Source: an uncultured Nitratireductor sp.
GTDB taxonomy: Bacteria > Pseudomonadota > Alphaproteobacteria > Rhizobiales > Rhizobiaceae
Direction of reading: 5' to 3'
Assembly (NCBI RefSeq): GCF_913053745.1
Contig: NZ_CAJXGF010000024.1
Location: 1 to 37,476, forward strand
Length of the DNA: 37,476 bases
Shown: positions 20,296 through 31,179 of the stretch, in pieces
How positions within the stretch are numbered: position 1 is the stretch's first letter
How the letters are laid out: every line of letters begins with the position of its first letter
Program-made: the position numbers and the translations under genes
Notes under the pieces: generated by a model
Databases searched by the model: none
The model's input: the letters and a program-made list of their open reading frames with translations, nothing else
What the model was told of the DNA's origin: nothing

Positions 20296-22200
20296 TTAAG
20301 TTACCGAGCGCAGACCATAATTCTGCTCTATATCGGATACGATCTGCGCCATGATATTCCCGGCTCTGACATGCTTCTCCGCAAGATATCCGTTGTCCAT
20401 GGCGGGGATATAGACTTTTCCGTTGGGGGTACGCCGATCCGGTCCGCTGCGGCGAGGGTCTTCCAGGCACCACCATTTTCCCAGGGGAGACACCGCGCAC
20501 AGCCATGCGGGCGTGCCGACTGCAGCAGCCAACTCGTAGGGCAGTGTGGAGATTCCCACGACAAGATCCAGAGCGCCCGTGAACGCGGCAATCTCATCGA
20601 AATCGTTGTAGAAGTCCACCTCGCCGTCGAAAAAGCGAACATTAATCGCCTCCCCCGCCAGACGCTCGGCGGGCTCCACATTGTGCTGTATGGATATCAG
20701 CGACACCGGGAGCGCGGTCAGCGGTTTGAAATCCTCGATACTGAGATAATGCTGGTTCCGCTCGACATCCTGAAGACCTGACCTCCATATGATGCCGATG
20801 CGGGGCCTGTTCGGCACCAGCCGGGAAAGGCGTTCCGCCCAGTATACCGACCGATCCGGGTTCGGCTGCAAATATCCGGCATTGCCGTTTTCCGGCATCT
20901 GCGGCCTGGCTCCCCCCTGCGTAAGCCAGGTTCTCACTCCGATGTCCTCGATAAAACTGACCTCTTCGCAGGAGAGCGATTTGTCGAAGGACGGGTTGTC
21001 GAGCCGCGTGGCGAGGTCCATGGCCGGCACGCGGTCACGCTTTGCACGCCCCTCGGGTCCAAGGTTTCTGCCCCAGTTCCTGGAAACCGGGTAGAAATTC
21101 ATGGAAGGAAAGCTCCGCTCGAACAGGCCGGTCAATCTCGGGTCACACGAAATCGAGACGTTCTTGTAGTGCTGCGTCAAACCGGAATAATATTGTGCCC
21201 AGCGCACTTCGTCGCCCACGCCATCGCGGCCGATGACGAAAAGGCTCTCGCATTGTCCTGAAAACGGCGTTGCGTCGAGCCCCATGCTCACGCTGGCACG
21301 CTTGCCATAGATTCTGCGCGCCACGAGATTGCTCGGTTGCGCGCCCCGCAACCTGATATAATCGACGAGATCACCGTCGAGCATGCGTGCGAGCGCGGCG
21401 CTTTTGTCGAACCCGGCCTGTCGCGCACCGTGCTTCGCTCTGACCTCCAGGATATGTTTCACCTTTTCCGGCGCGTCGTCGAAATAGAGCGCGGCTTCCA
21501 CGATCATGTCGAAGAACTTGGCGTCCTGCCCCGGCGCCGCTTCGAGCGCGGCCGCAAGGATTCCGTAAGCGCCGAACCAGTCGCCTGCGCGCGCCTTTCC
21601 GAGCGCACGCATTCGCACGAGGCTTGAATTGCCGGGAAACGCCTCGGACAGGCGCACAAGCGTCGCTTCGTCCAACTGCCCTTCATCCAGAGTGTCGAGG
21701 ATACGAATGTCGTCTTCCGCCTCGGGATGCTGTTCCTCATACAACTGCATTACATCCAGACGAGCCCGAACGCGAAAGCAGATACGGTCGACGGCGTCGG
21801 CGAGCACTGGATCCGCTCCCTTGCGCAGAAAAAGGTAATGGGCACAGTCGTGCCTTACCCTGGGATGGGTGCTGATCATGCGCGCAAGGGTGCGAACCAG
21901 ATCCATATCCCGCGCCAGCCACGCCACTTTCAGCGCATTGAGCAGAAATGCCTGACTGTTTGAATATTTCAGAAGACCGGCTTTGCTAAGGCTCAATGCA
22001 GCCGGCAATCGGTTCGCCATGTAAAGCAGGTGTACCTGTACGGAAACGCTTTGGGCCGAAGGACGGAACCGATTGTATCCCTTTATAAGCCATATGAACA
22101 AGCTGGTGGAATGCCCGGCGCGCGCAATGTGGAGACGCTTCAGGACGAAATTTCGAAGCCTGGCCTTAAGCGCTTTTCGATACAAGTCCGGTATCCTCAA
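20296..22200 (-). CDS. TPR-like protein with a GT9-type glycosyltransferase domain
   Basis: This protein has about 634 residues from the TTG at 22200, or 629 from the TTG at 22185. The latter has a GAGG site nine bases upstream and a shorter overlap with the preceding gene (which ends at 22166); no ATG is near. Residues of about 50-310 are helical and TPR-like. The C-terminal part resembles family-9 (heptosyltransferase-like) domains: R-D-G-V-G-D-E-V-R-W-A, then D-P-R-L-T-G-L-F-E-R-S-F-P, then I-G-I-I-W-R-S-G and an L-D-L-V-V-G-I-S-T-L segment. The active-site composition departs from true heptosyltransferases, so donor and activity are uncertain. It is the last gene of the pse operon, which suggests that it transfers or organises pseudaminic acid-containing glycans. 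Confidence 0.72.
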   Translation of the reverse strand: MRIPDLYRKALKARLRNFVLKRLHIARAGHSTSLFIWLIKGYNRFRPSAQSVSVQVHLLYMANRLPAALSLSKAGLLKYSNSQAFLLNALKVAWLARDMDLVRTLARMISTHPRVRHDCAHYLFLRKGADPVLADAVDRICFRVRARLDVMQLYEEQHPEAEDDIRILDTLDEGQLDEATLVRLSEAFPGNSSLVRMRALGKARAGDWFGAYGILAAALEAAPGQDAKFFDMIVEAALYFDDAPEKVKHILEVRAKHGARQAGFDKSAALARMLDGDLVDYIRLRGAQPSNLVARRIYGKRASVSMGLDATPFSGQCESLFVIGRDGVGDEVRWAQYYSGLTQHYKNVSISCDPRLTGLFERSFPSMNFYPVSRNWGRNLGPEGRAKRDRVPAMDLATRLDNPSFDKSLSCEEVSFIEDIGVRTWLTQGGARPQMPENGNAGYLQPNPDRSVYWAERLSRLVPNRPRIGIIWRSGLQDVERNQHYLSIEDFKPLTALPVSLISIQHNVEPAERLAGEAINVRFFDGEVDFYNDFDEIAAFTGALDLVVGISTLPYELAAAVGTPAWLCAVSPLGKWWCLEDPRRSGPDRRTPNGKVYIPAMDNGYLAEKHVRAGNIMAQIVSDIEQNYGLRSVT

Positions 22201-22957
22201 TCTTCGCTACGGTGCCGCGCATCAGATACCAATTGGCGAAAACAGTCTCGGCATGCTTTCGTCCGACACCGATGTGTTGCGGGTTTTCCACCGCATTGCC
22301 TTCCTTGCCGTCCAGAAGATCGGCGAGGCTGCGCTCTTGTCCTCGCAGTGCATTTGCCAGTGCGGGACTGTTCGTTGTCTCATCGGAAGGCAGGGCGACA
22401 AGGGCATGCGTGAACATATCGAAATCCTGGCGAACCGTCTCCACCAGCCTCTCCCGCATCAAAGCGGAAGCCTCGTCTTCGAGTTCGGTTGCCATCATGA
22501 GCGTGGATGCCGTGCGGCCCAGATTCTCGCGATGTCGCTGCACCCGTTCCGGCATAAGCCACCAATCTTTCGCCGATGCGCAGCGCGCGCCAAAAGCGAC
22601 CGATGAAGCATGAAGCGCCTTCTCCAGAAGCGCGATCGTTTGCAAGAGCAATTCGCCGGCGCGAGCGCGCTGGTCTTCGGCCTCGAAATAGAGCCCCCGT
22701 GCAAGGGAAACGCTTAAAGCGGCTTTCGCCAAAGCCGCGGTCCACGCTTCATACCGCTCCCGGCTGGGTTTCTCGTCAAGGGCTGCGCTAAAACCCTCGT
22801 CGAGTGCCAGGAAAAGCGACGAGGCGGCGCGTTCGAATGCGGGAAAATCTCCCCGCACGATGGTTTTGTCCAGGTCCGGGAGCATGGATATGGGGTCGAC
22901 GTCAGCGTGCCTCTCATCGCCACGCAGTGCCAGGATGCGCTGGACAGCCTTCAGCAT
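22166..22957 (-). CDS. Unknown helical protein in the pse operon
   Basis: I do not recognise this protein of 263 residues. It is almost wholly alpha-helical, Ala/Leu/Glu/Arg-rich, with no signal peptide, no membrane segment and no cysteine pair. It begins 13 bases after pseI and overlaps the next gene by up to 35 bp, so it is co-transcribed with pseudaminic acid synthesis. A weak AGGGGCGG-like site precedes the ATG. It could be a chaperone or scaffold for the TPR/GT9-like protein next to it, but nothing in the sequence proves this. Coding is supported by the long frame, tight packing and normal codon use. Confidence 0.6.
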   Translation of the reverse strand: MLKAVQRILALRGDERHADVDPISMLPDLDKTIVRGDFPAFERAASSLFLALDEGFSAALDEKPSRERYEAWTAALAKAALSVSLARGLYFEAEDQRARAGELLLQTIALLEKALHASSVAFGARCASAKDWWLMPERVQRHRENLGRTASTLMMATELEDEASALMRERLVETVRQDFDMFTHALVALPSDETTNSPALANALRGQERSLADLLDGKEGNAVENPQHIGVGRKHAETVFANWYLMRGTVAKIEDTGLVSKSA

Positions 22958-22970
22958 TCAACCGCCCCTG

Positions 22971-24014
22971 TTAGAGCAACTCCCAGGACATCGGTGTGCC
23001 GCGCTTGATATCCTTGGTGACGGTACGGCCGATCAGGTTTTTGCGATACTTCACGGGCAGGCCATGCCCAGGACGGATCGATTTGAGATTGTCCTCGGTC
23101 AACTTGTCCCCAGCCTTGATGTCCTGGGTGATGTAAAGCGATCGGCGATTCTCTTTGGAAATCCGCTCCGCAGGCATACTTCCGAAGCGCGGCGTTCCGA
23201 TCGCCGCTGCCGCATCCCGCGTGTGTTCGCACAGCAGCTTGAGCTCCTCGGGTTCGAGCGAGAAAGCGCTGTCCACCCCGCCATCGGCGCGGCGCAACGT
23301 AAAATGCTTTTCAATCACCGTGGCCCCCAGCGCAACCGCGGCAACCGGCAAATGCGTTCCCATCGTATGGTCCGACAGGCCCGCCTGACACCCGAAAGCG
23401 TTCGCGAGCACCGGAAGCGAGGCGATGTTCGCGTCGGCCGGGTCCGCGGGATAAGCGGACGTGCAGCGCAACAGAACCAGGTCCTCGCAACCGTTATCCC
23501 GCGCGGTTCGAACCGCTTCGTCGATCTCCGCCATCGTCGCCATGCCCGTCGACATGATCAGGGGTTTCCCGGTCGATGCGGCCTTGGCGATCAATTCGGT
23601 GTCGATCAACTCCAGGGAGGCGATCTTGTAGGCGGGAACGTCGAGCGTTTCGAGAAAATCCACCGAGGACAGATCGAAGGCGGAGGAGAAACCAACCATG
23701 CCGTGCTCCCGGCATCTGTCGAATATCGGGCCATGCCATTCCCAGGGCGTATGGGCTTCCTGATAAAGTTCATACAGAGACCGGCCATCCCAAAGACCGC
23801 CGTCGAGAACGAAATCGCCCGCATCGATGTCCAGCGTCATCGTATCTGCGGTGTAGGTCTGAAGCTTTACGGCATCCGCGCCGGCAGCACCGGCAGCATC
23901 CACCAACTCCAAGGCGCGCTCGAGGCTCTGATTGTGGTTTCCCGACATTTCCGCAATGATGAACGGCTTGCACCCCCGCCCGATCTCGCTGTTTCCGATC
24001 TTGAAATTTCTCAT
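22971..24014 (-). CDS. pseI: Pseudaminic acid synthase
   Basis: PseI condenses 2,4-diacetamido-2,4,6-trideoxy-L-altrose with phosphoenolpyruvate to give pseudaminic acid; cytoplasmic, 347 residues. The TIM-barrel NeuB domain occupies about 10-280, with F-I-I-A-E-M-S-G-N-H-N, G-A-D-A-V-K-L-Q-T-Y-T and K-I-A-S-L-E-L. The C-terminal SAF/antifreeze-like domain (about 285-347) contains R-S-L-Y-I-T-Q-D-I-K-A-G-D. The pattern around A-V-K-L-Q-T-Y-T-A-D-T-M-T favours PseI over NeuB or LegI, and the surrounding pseB, C, F and G genes support this. Its ATG overlaps the pseG stop (ATGA). Confidence 0.92.
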   Translation of the reverse strand: MRNFKIGNSEIGRGCKPFIIAEMSGNHNQSLERALELVDAAGAAGADAVKLQTYTADTMTLDIDAGDFVLDGGLWDGRSLYELYQEAHTPWEWHGPIFDRCREHGMVGFSSAFDLSSVDFLETLDVPAYKIASLELIDTELIAKAASTGKPLIMSTGMATMAEIDEAVRTARDNGCEDLVLLRCTSAYPADPADANIASLPVLANAFGCQAGLSDHTMGTHLPVAAVALGATVIEKHFTLRRADGGVDSAFSLEPEELKLLCEHTRDAAAAIGTPRFGSMPAERISKENRRSLYITQDIKAGDKLTEDNLKSIRPGHGLPVKYRKNLIGRTVTKDIKRGTPMSWELL

Positions 24015-25090
24015 GCTCCAACGTCCTTTCGGGATGTTTTCAGAGCCTCCACGATCCGTGACGCTCCCAGGCCGTCTACAAGGGCCTGCCCACGTTTGGC
24101 CAGATGGTGCCGCAAAGACGGATCGGTCCGCAACCTTTCGACACTCTGCGCAATCTGGGCCTCGTTGTCCGGCGCAATATCCGGCGCAAATATATCGCCA
24201 CGCCGACCGGCTTCGGCAACCAGTTGCCTCTGGTTTTCAGCAACCACGAGCACAAGGCTCGGCAATCCAAGGCACATTCGCTCGGCCGTCGATGTACCGC
24301 CCGCCCCCACGCTCATGGAGGCTTGCAACATCAGTTCTGCCAGTCTCGGAGTTTGCACATGCAGCCGATAGCCGTGCGCTGCGCATTTCGCGCGAATGCC
24401 CTCTATATCCGGATGCACCGCTCCAATGACGACGTCGACCTGGTTGAAAGCGGGCAGACGGTCGAGCGCATTGAGCACGTTTCTGGTGTAATTGGGCAGG
24501 TCCGCGCCGCCGATCGACACAAGCAACGAGCCTTCCTCTCGCTGCGGCGCTGGTTGTGCCCGCAGATGGCGAAATTCGCCACGCAGGATGGCGTATTCCG
24601 GCCCGAGAAGCCGCGCCGCTTGAGCTGGTATCAGCCCGTCGTAACGCGTCTCGAAATCGTCATAGCCGTTGGTATCGATAACCACGCTGCATAGATGCGG
24701 GCGATTGGCCAGATCATCGATGACGGCAATATGCTCCACTTGTCGGCGGACGACCGCCTCCCATTCGGCATCGATCCCATAGTGATCGCACACCAGCCAA
24801 TCGGCTCCGCCGAATGCTTCCAACGCCCTTACGACGTCATCGGCGTCGGTTTTCTGATCGACCCGCAACCAGGATGCGTACCCCGTGGCGCCGGTCGGTG
24901 CGGCTTCCGGCAATGCAATGGTTTCGTGTCCATGTTCTGCGAGTTGATTTCGAATCTTCGACGGCATCTGGCGGTGCAGGAAAACAGACCGGAAACCCGC
25001 CCTTTGCGCTTCATCCGCGAGCGCCAGACACCGCATTGCGTGCCCAAGACCGATCTCCACCGACGCGTCGACGCGGAAAGCCAGTTTCAT
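24011..25090 (-). CDS. pseG: UDP-2,4-diacetamido-2,4,6-trideoxy-beta-L-altrose hydrolase
   Basis: PseG removes UDP from the diacetamido sugar nucleotide to give the free sugar used by PseI; 359 residues. The ATG at 25090 overlaps the pseF stop codon (ATGA). A longer frame upstream runs inside pseF and was rejected. The N-terminal motif G-L-G-H-A-M-R contains the catalytic His17 of this GT28-like GT-B hydrolase family. The C-terminal nucleotide-binding half has S-I-G-G-A-D, S-V-G-A-G-G-T-S-T-A-E-R and G-L-P-S-L-V-L-V-V-A-E-N-Q. No GNAT domain is fused, as happens in some homologues, so the acetyltransferase must be separate (see 29810-30385). Confidence 0.92.
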   Translation of the reverse strand: MKLAFRVDASVEIGLGHAMRCLALADEAQRAGFRSVFLHRQMPSKIRNQLAEHGHETIALPEAAPTGATGYASWLRVDQKTDADDVVRALEAFGGADWLVCDHYGIDAEWEAVVRRQVEHIAVIDDLANRPHLCSVVIDTNGYDDFETRYDGLIPAQAARLLGPEYAILRGEFRHLRAQPAPQREEGSLLVSIGGADLPNYTRNVLNALDRLPAFNQVDVVIGAVHPDIEGIRAKCAAHGYRLHVQTPRLAELMLQASMSVGAGGTSTAERMCLGLPSLVLVVAENQRQLVAEAGRRGDIFAPDIAPDNEAQIAQSVERLRTDPSLRHHLAKRGQALVDGLGASRIVEALKTSRKDVGA

Positions 25091-25782
25091 GCGCCGCTCT
25101 TTTGCCTGGCCGAATACAGCGCCTCGGCAACCACCCAATCATCCTCGGTGTCGATATCGCAGACTTCCGAACGGTCCAGAACGACCATCAAACTACGCGA
25201 TCTGAAAGGATGCCGCTGTGCGCGCCAGGTCGCGGCGCGTGCCCAGTAAAACTGTCCCGCATCGTGATACAGGGGCTCCATATCCTGAGTTCTCTGTTCG
25301 GCGAACTCCGGCAGAAATGGAGAAATCTCTCCATCCGCGTCGCGGCGAAGAGCACGTTGGGGTGCGGTATCGAATTGCTGCGCAGCGAACACGAATTCAA
25401 TCGTTGTTTCTGCCTGCAAGCGCTCGAAGCCTTGGCGCAAACGCTCCGCTCGCAACAACGGCACGGTGGCATAAAGGCAGCAAACCGGAACCTCGTCGGA
25501 CAGTTCCATCTCCTCCACCGCATGAGCGACGACCGGAGTGGTTCCGGCATGATCGTCGGCCAGCGCGGCCGGCCTGGAAAAGGGCACAGATGCGCCGGCG
25601 GCCAACGCCAAAGAGGCGATCTCCTCGTCATCGGTTGAAACGACGACGTCGGCCCCGATATCGGCGGCGATCGCCAGGTCGATGGCACGCTGTATCATCG
25701 GGACGCCGTGGAAAGAGCGGATGTTCTTTCTGGGGATACGCTTGGACCCGCCCCGAGCCGGTATGACAACGACTGGACGCAT
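25087..25782 (-). CDS. pseF: Pseudaminic acid cytidylyltransferase
   Basis: PseF activates pseudaminic acid with CTP to form CMP-pseudaminic acid, the donor for transferases; 231 residues, cytoplasmic. I chose the ATG at 25782 because the protein then opens with V-V-V-I-P-A-R-G-G-S-K-R-I-P-R-K-N, the CTP-binding signature of CMP-sugar synthetases. An upstream in-frame start would add nine residues and overlap pseC. Other matching stretches are V-V-S-T-D-D-E-E-I and D-I-D-T-E-D-D-W near the C-terminus, with metal-binding Asp residues. It starts 4 bases after pseC ends. Confidence 0.92.
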   Translation of the reverse strand: MRPVVVIPARGGSKRIPRKNIRSFHGVPMIQRAIDLAIAADIGADVVVSTDDEEIASLALAAGASVPFSRPAALADDHAGTTPVVAHAVEEMELSDEVPVCCLYATVPLLRAERLRQGFERLQAETTIEFVFAAQQFDTAPQRALRRDADGEISPFLPEFAEQRTQDMEPLYHDAGQFYWARAATWRAQRHPFRSRSLMVVLDRSEVCDIDTEDDWVVAEALYSARQKSGA

Positions 25783-25786
25783 GCCG

Positions 25787-28489
<2,703 letters not shown>

Positions 28490-29830
28490 ATGCATCCGAT
28501 GAATGAAGTCCTTGAGCGACAATTGGTGGAACTGCGCGCGACGCTTTCGACGATTGCGGATTTCTATGCGCGCCCCTCGCTCAACACCATGCAGCGGTCT
28601 CTCACGGCAAAACGCCCGATCTATGCGGGGGGCTTTGTTCTGACACGGTTTCTGATGCAATTCGCAATCGGGCGAATGGCTCTTATCGTCGCCTCCATTT
28701 TCTTTCACGGTAGAAGATCGCTGCCCGGCGACGACCGGATAACATTCCAGTTCTCATTGACCGCGAACAACACCGCCGCCCTCGAAAGAGCAAATCTGCT
28801 CATCAATGCGGCCTATGGCCTTACCGAGGCAGTCAATGACCGCAAGATGCCCATCCATCAATATCTGCGCAGCGCCTTGTCGCTTCCCACGATCCTCGCC
28901 TATGCGCGAGAGCTCAAACCCTATCGTGATCGTGCGCCTCTGACCTGCGTTTTCCTCGCACTTTCGGCTGCCGCGGACCTTCTCATGCGACGTGCCCTTG
29001 CCGCCGCGCCCAGAAAGCATGTTCTGGTTGCCAATGATCATTCCCCAGCAACGGTGGCCCTTCTGAATATTGCCAGGGGCCAGGGGCTCAAAACCGCCTA
29101 TCTTCAGCATGGCCAGGTCACGGATGACTTCCCGCCGCTCGTCTGCGACCTGTCGGTTTTGCACAACGAGTGTTCACTACAGGCTTATCGGCGTGCGGCT
29201 CAAAAAAGGGGCGTCCCGTTTCCCGATCGCGACGCGATTTTGATGTTGCCTTCATTCTCCGACAATTTCCGGATGCCGCGCGTTGGGCCGGAACCCGATC
29301 ATATCTGCGTTTACCTGAGCAATTTCCCGTCGGTCGACGCGCTGACACGACTGGTCGCGACGCTCGCACAGCAAGCCTGGGTTAAACGGATATCCCTGAG
29401 AAGACATCCGCGCTGCAAGACCGACCTGAACAGGTTGCTGAGCGCGGGAGAAGGCAAGTGCGAAATCCTCGATCGCCGATCCGCGGCAACGCTAAGACCT
29501 CATATCGGCATCGTATCCAATAGCGGCGTCGTGATAGAGGCGCTTCATCGGGGTGTCCCGCTCCTGTATTTCGCGGAGGGAGATACGATCCCGTATGATT
29601 ATTACGGCTACGCCGAAGACAAGATCGTTCCGATATACACCGAGGAAAACCTGAAGGCGCCACAGACACTTAACGCGTTTTATTCCGATGCATGGCGCGC
29701 CAGATTTTCAATGTATGATCCCACCGTCGAGAAAGAGCTTCACGATGTGCAAGCATCTTTCGTCATGGGCATTGGCGGCTTTTTGGGTCGGCAGCCAACC
29801 CGAGAGGCGTCAGGCATCCAGTCTGGTTGA
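28490..29830 (+). CDS. Probable GT-B surface-polysaccharide transferase
   Basis: This is a protein of 446 residues of no exactly recognised family. I chose the ATG at 28490, which has GGAG five bases upstream; a second ATG at 28499 is also possible. The C-terminal half has features of capsule and teichoic-type GT-B transferases: L-Q-H-G-Q at about residue 206, R-R-H-P-R-C-K, and S-N-S-G-V-V-I-E-A-L-H-R-G-V-P-L-L-Y-F, a nucleotide-binding Ser-Asn-Ser-Gly loop like those in CMP-sugar and CDP-glycerol enzymes. It is flanked by the two pseudaminic acid operons and ends with a 21-bp tail-to-tail overlap with the PseH-like gene. A role as pseudaminyltransferase is plausible but unproven. Confidence 0.65.
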   Translation: MHPMNEVLERQLVELRATLSTIADFYARPSLNTMQRSLTAKRPIYAGGFVLTRFLMQFAIGRMALIVASIFFHGRRSLPGDDRITFQFSLTANNTAALERANLLINAAYGLTEAVNDRKMPIHQYLRSALSLPTILAYARELKPYRDRAPLTCVFLALSAAADLLMRRALAAAPRKHVLVANDHSPATVALLNIARGQGLKTAYLQHGQVTDDFPPLVCDLSVLHNECSLQAYRRAAQKRGVPFPDRDAILMLPSFSDNFRMPRVGPEPDHICVYLSNFPSVDALTRLVATLAQQAWVKRISLRRHPRCKTDLNRLLSAGEGKCEILDRRSAATLRPHIGIVSNSGVVIEALHRGVPLLYFAEGDTIPYDYYGYAEDKIVPIYTEENLKAPQTLNAFYSDAWRARFSMYDPTVEKELHDVQASFVMGIGGFLGRQPTREASGIQSG

Positions 29831-30385
29831 ACAGGAAAGCGCCGCCGAAAACATCGTTTTGGACATCAGGCGCTCGGCTCTCTTCTTGACATCCGGCCAG
29901 GCTTCGAGATCCAGACGATATTGGATCGCATATCCCTGCTCTCGGTCGGCACCCTCCAGCGGTTCTTTGCCAGTCACGGGTATCTTCAGGTAGCTGTTGA
30001 CCTTTATGGGAGCGGTGTTGTGATCCAACACTTCGCTTCTGATCGACTGCAACGCCATATTCTCAAAAGCTATCCGCCCGGAAAGCAGGACCAGACCGAT
30101 AAACAGCCCCGGAATGTTGCGCGCGTCAGGATGCAGTGCGCAGCCCCAATACGCACTGTCTCCATCGACAGAAATGTTGAACGTTCCCGCCAGAATGTCG
30201 TCGTAGTAGACGACGAAATATCCTTTGCCCGGTGTGTTGGCCAACCTCTCCAGAAACGCGCGGTGTTCCTCCGGAGAAACTGGCTCGGAATTGAAAGAAT
30301 TGGCCCTGACATTCTCCGCATTGCGGATATTAAGCACCAGGGCCGCATTCTCGGTGTTGAAAGGTTCCAGTCTGAACTTGCTCAT
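29810..30385 (-). CDS. pseH: PseH-like GNAT N-acetyltransferase
   Basis: PseH acylates the 4-amino group of UDP-4-amino-4,6-dideoxy-beta-L-AltNAc, the one pseudaminic acid step missing from the main pse operon; 191 residues. I chose the ATG at 30385; upstream in-frame codons give an Arg-rich non-family extension. The GNAT fold is suggested by V-L-N-I-R-N-A-E-N-V-R at about 17-27 (typical of PseH), a central beta-strand region Y-F-V-V-Y-Y-D-D-I-L-A-G-T-F-N-I, the stretch I-G-L-V-L-L-S-G-R-I-A-F at the acyl-CoA site, and V-L-D-H-N-T-A-P-I-K. It is last in an operon with an ACP, acyl ligase and reductase, so its acyl donor may be unusual. Confidence 0.75.
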   Translation of the reverse strand: MSKFRLEPFNTENAALVLNIRNAENVRANSFNSEPVSPEEHRAFLERLANTPGKGYFVVYYDDILAGTFNISVDGDSAYWGCALHPDARNIPGLFIGLVLLSGRIAFENMALQSIRSEVLDHNTAPIKVNSYLKIPVTGKEPLEGADREQGYAIQYRLDLEAWPDVKKRAERLMSKTMFSAALSCSTRLDA

Positions 30386-30446
30386 ATACGGGCCCGGTCT
30401 GTGAGAACGCTCTTCATGGCAGCGTGTTCGGGTGTTTCGCCTTCCG

Positions 30447-31169
30447 TCACGCGGTCGAACCGCCATCAACGGTAATGATCGTGCCCGAGGTCCGCGCCGC
30501 ATCGTCTCCGAGCAGATAGATCACCGCCCCCGCCGCATTGTCCGGCGTGGGAAGACCCAACGGCGCACGACGACGAATGGAACGCATATGATCGTCTCCG
30601 ATGCCCTCGGTCATGGCCGTTTCCATATAGCCGGGCGCCACGCAATTCACCGTAATGCCCATCTTGCCCAACTCGCGCGAGAGCGAGCGGGTGAACCCTT
30701 CCAGCCCCGCCTTGGACGCGGCGTAGGCCGACAGCGCGTGAAATCCGGTCGAGGCAATGATCGACGAAATATTCACGATCCGCCCCCGGCGTTTCGCCAT
30801 CATCGAACGCGAGACGTATTTGGTCAAAGTCATGGGGCTTTCCAGGTTCACGCGCAGAACCTTCGAAATATCGCTCGCGTGCAAGGTCGCAAGCACGCCA
30901 TCCATCCCCATCGCAGCGTTGTTCACCAGACCGTAGATCGGGCCATGCTCCTTCGTGATCTGTCGCACCAGTCCCGGAATCGCATCGATATCGGCCGCAT
31001 CGAACGCGATATGAACCGCGCGTTCGGGATGCTTGTCCATCAAGGTTTGATACCCATCGCCGATTGTTCGGCTCAACCCGATCAAACGGTAATCGGGAAT
31101 GGATGCCAGGCGCTCGGAGATCGCCAGTCCCAGACCGCGCGACACGCCTGTCACGATCACATTCTTCAT
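30447..31169 (-). CDS. Short-chain dehydrogenase/reductase (FabG-like)
   Basis: This is an NAD(P)-dependent reductase of 240 residues, cytoplasmic. The ATG at 31169 is preceded by GAAGGTG. The cofactor motif T-G-x-x-x-G-x-G is at 7-14, N-N-A-A at 83, and the catalytic residues Ser136, Tyr149 and Lys153 are all present. The C-terminal T-I-I-T-V-D-G-G is typical of the family. FabG-type enzymes reduce 3-ketoacyl groups on ACP. With an ACP and an acyl ligase upstream, the likely substrate is a short acyl chain, giving for example a 3-hydroxyacyl group, although sugar-modifying SDRs cannot be excluded. It starts 10 bases after the ligase gene. Confidence 0.8.
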   Translation of the reverse strand: MKNVIVTGVSRGLGLAISERLASIPDYRLIGLSRTIGDGYQTLMDKHPERAVHIAFDAADIDAIPGLVRQITKEHGPIYGLVNNAAMGMDGVLATLHASDISKVLRVNLESPMTLTKYVSRSMMAKRRGRIVNISSIIASTGFHALSAYAASKAGLEGFTRSLSRELGKMGITVNCVAPGYMETAMTEGIGDDHMRSIRRRAPLGLPTPDNAAGAVIYLLGDDAARTSGTIITVDGGSTA

Positions 31170-31179
31170 CCGTTCACCT

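Noticed and set aside
22971-24014. N-acetylneuraminate (sialic acid) synthase assignment
   Set aside because: The NeuB family fold is shared, but the complete pseB, C, F and G neighbourhood and the PseI-type motif indicate pseudaminic acid.
22860-24371. Open frame of 503 codons on the plus strand opposite pseI
   Set aside because: It is antisense to pseI, whose NeuB and SAF domains are unambiguous.
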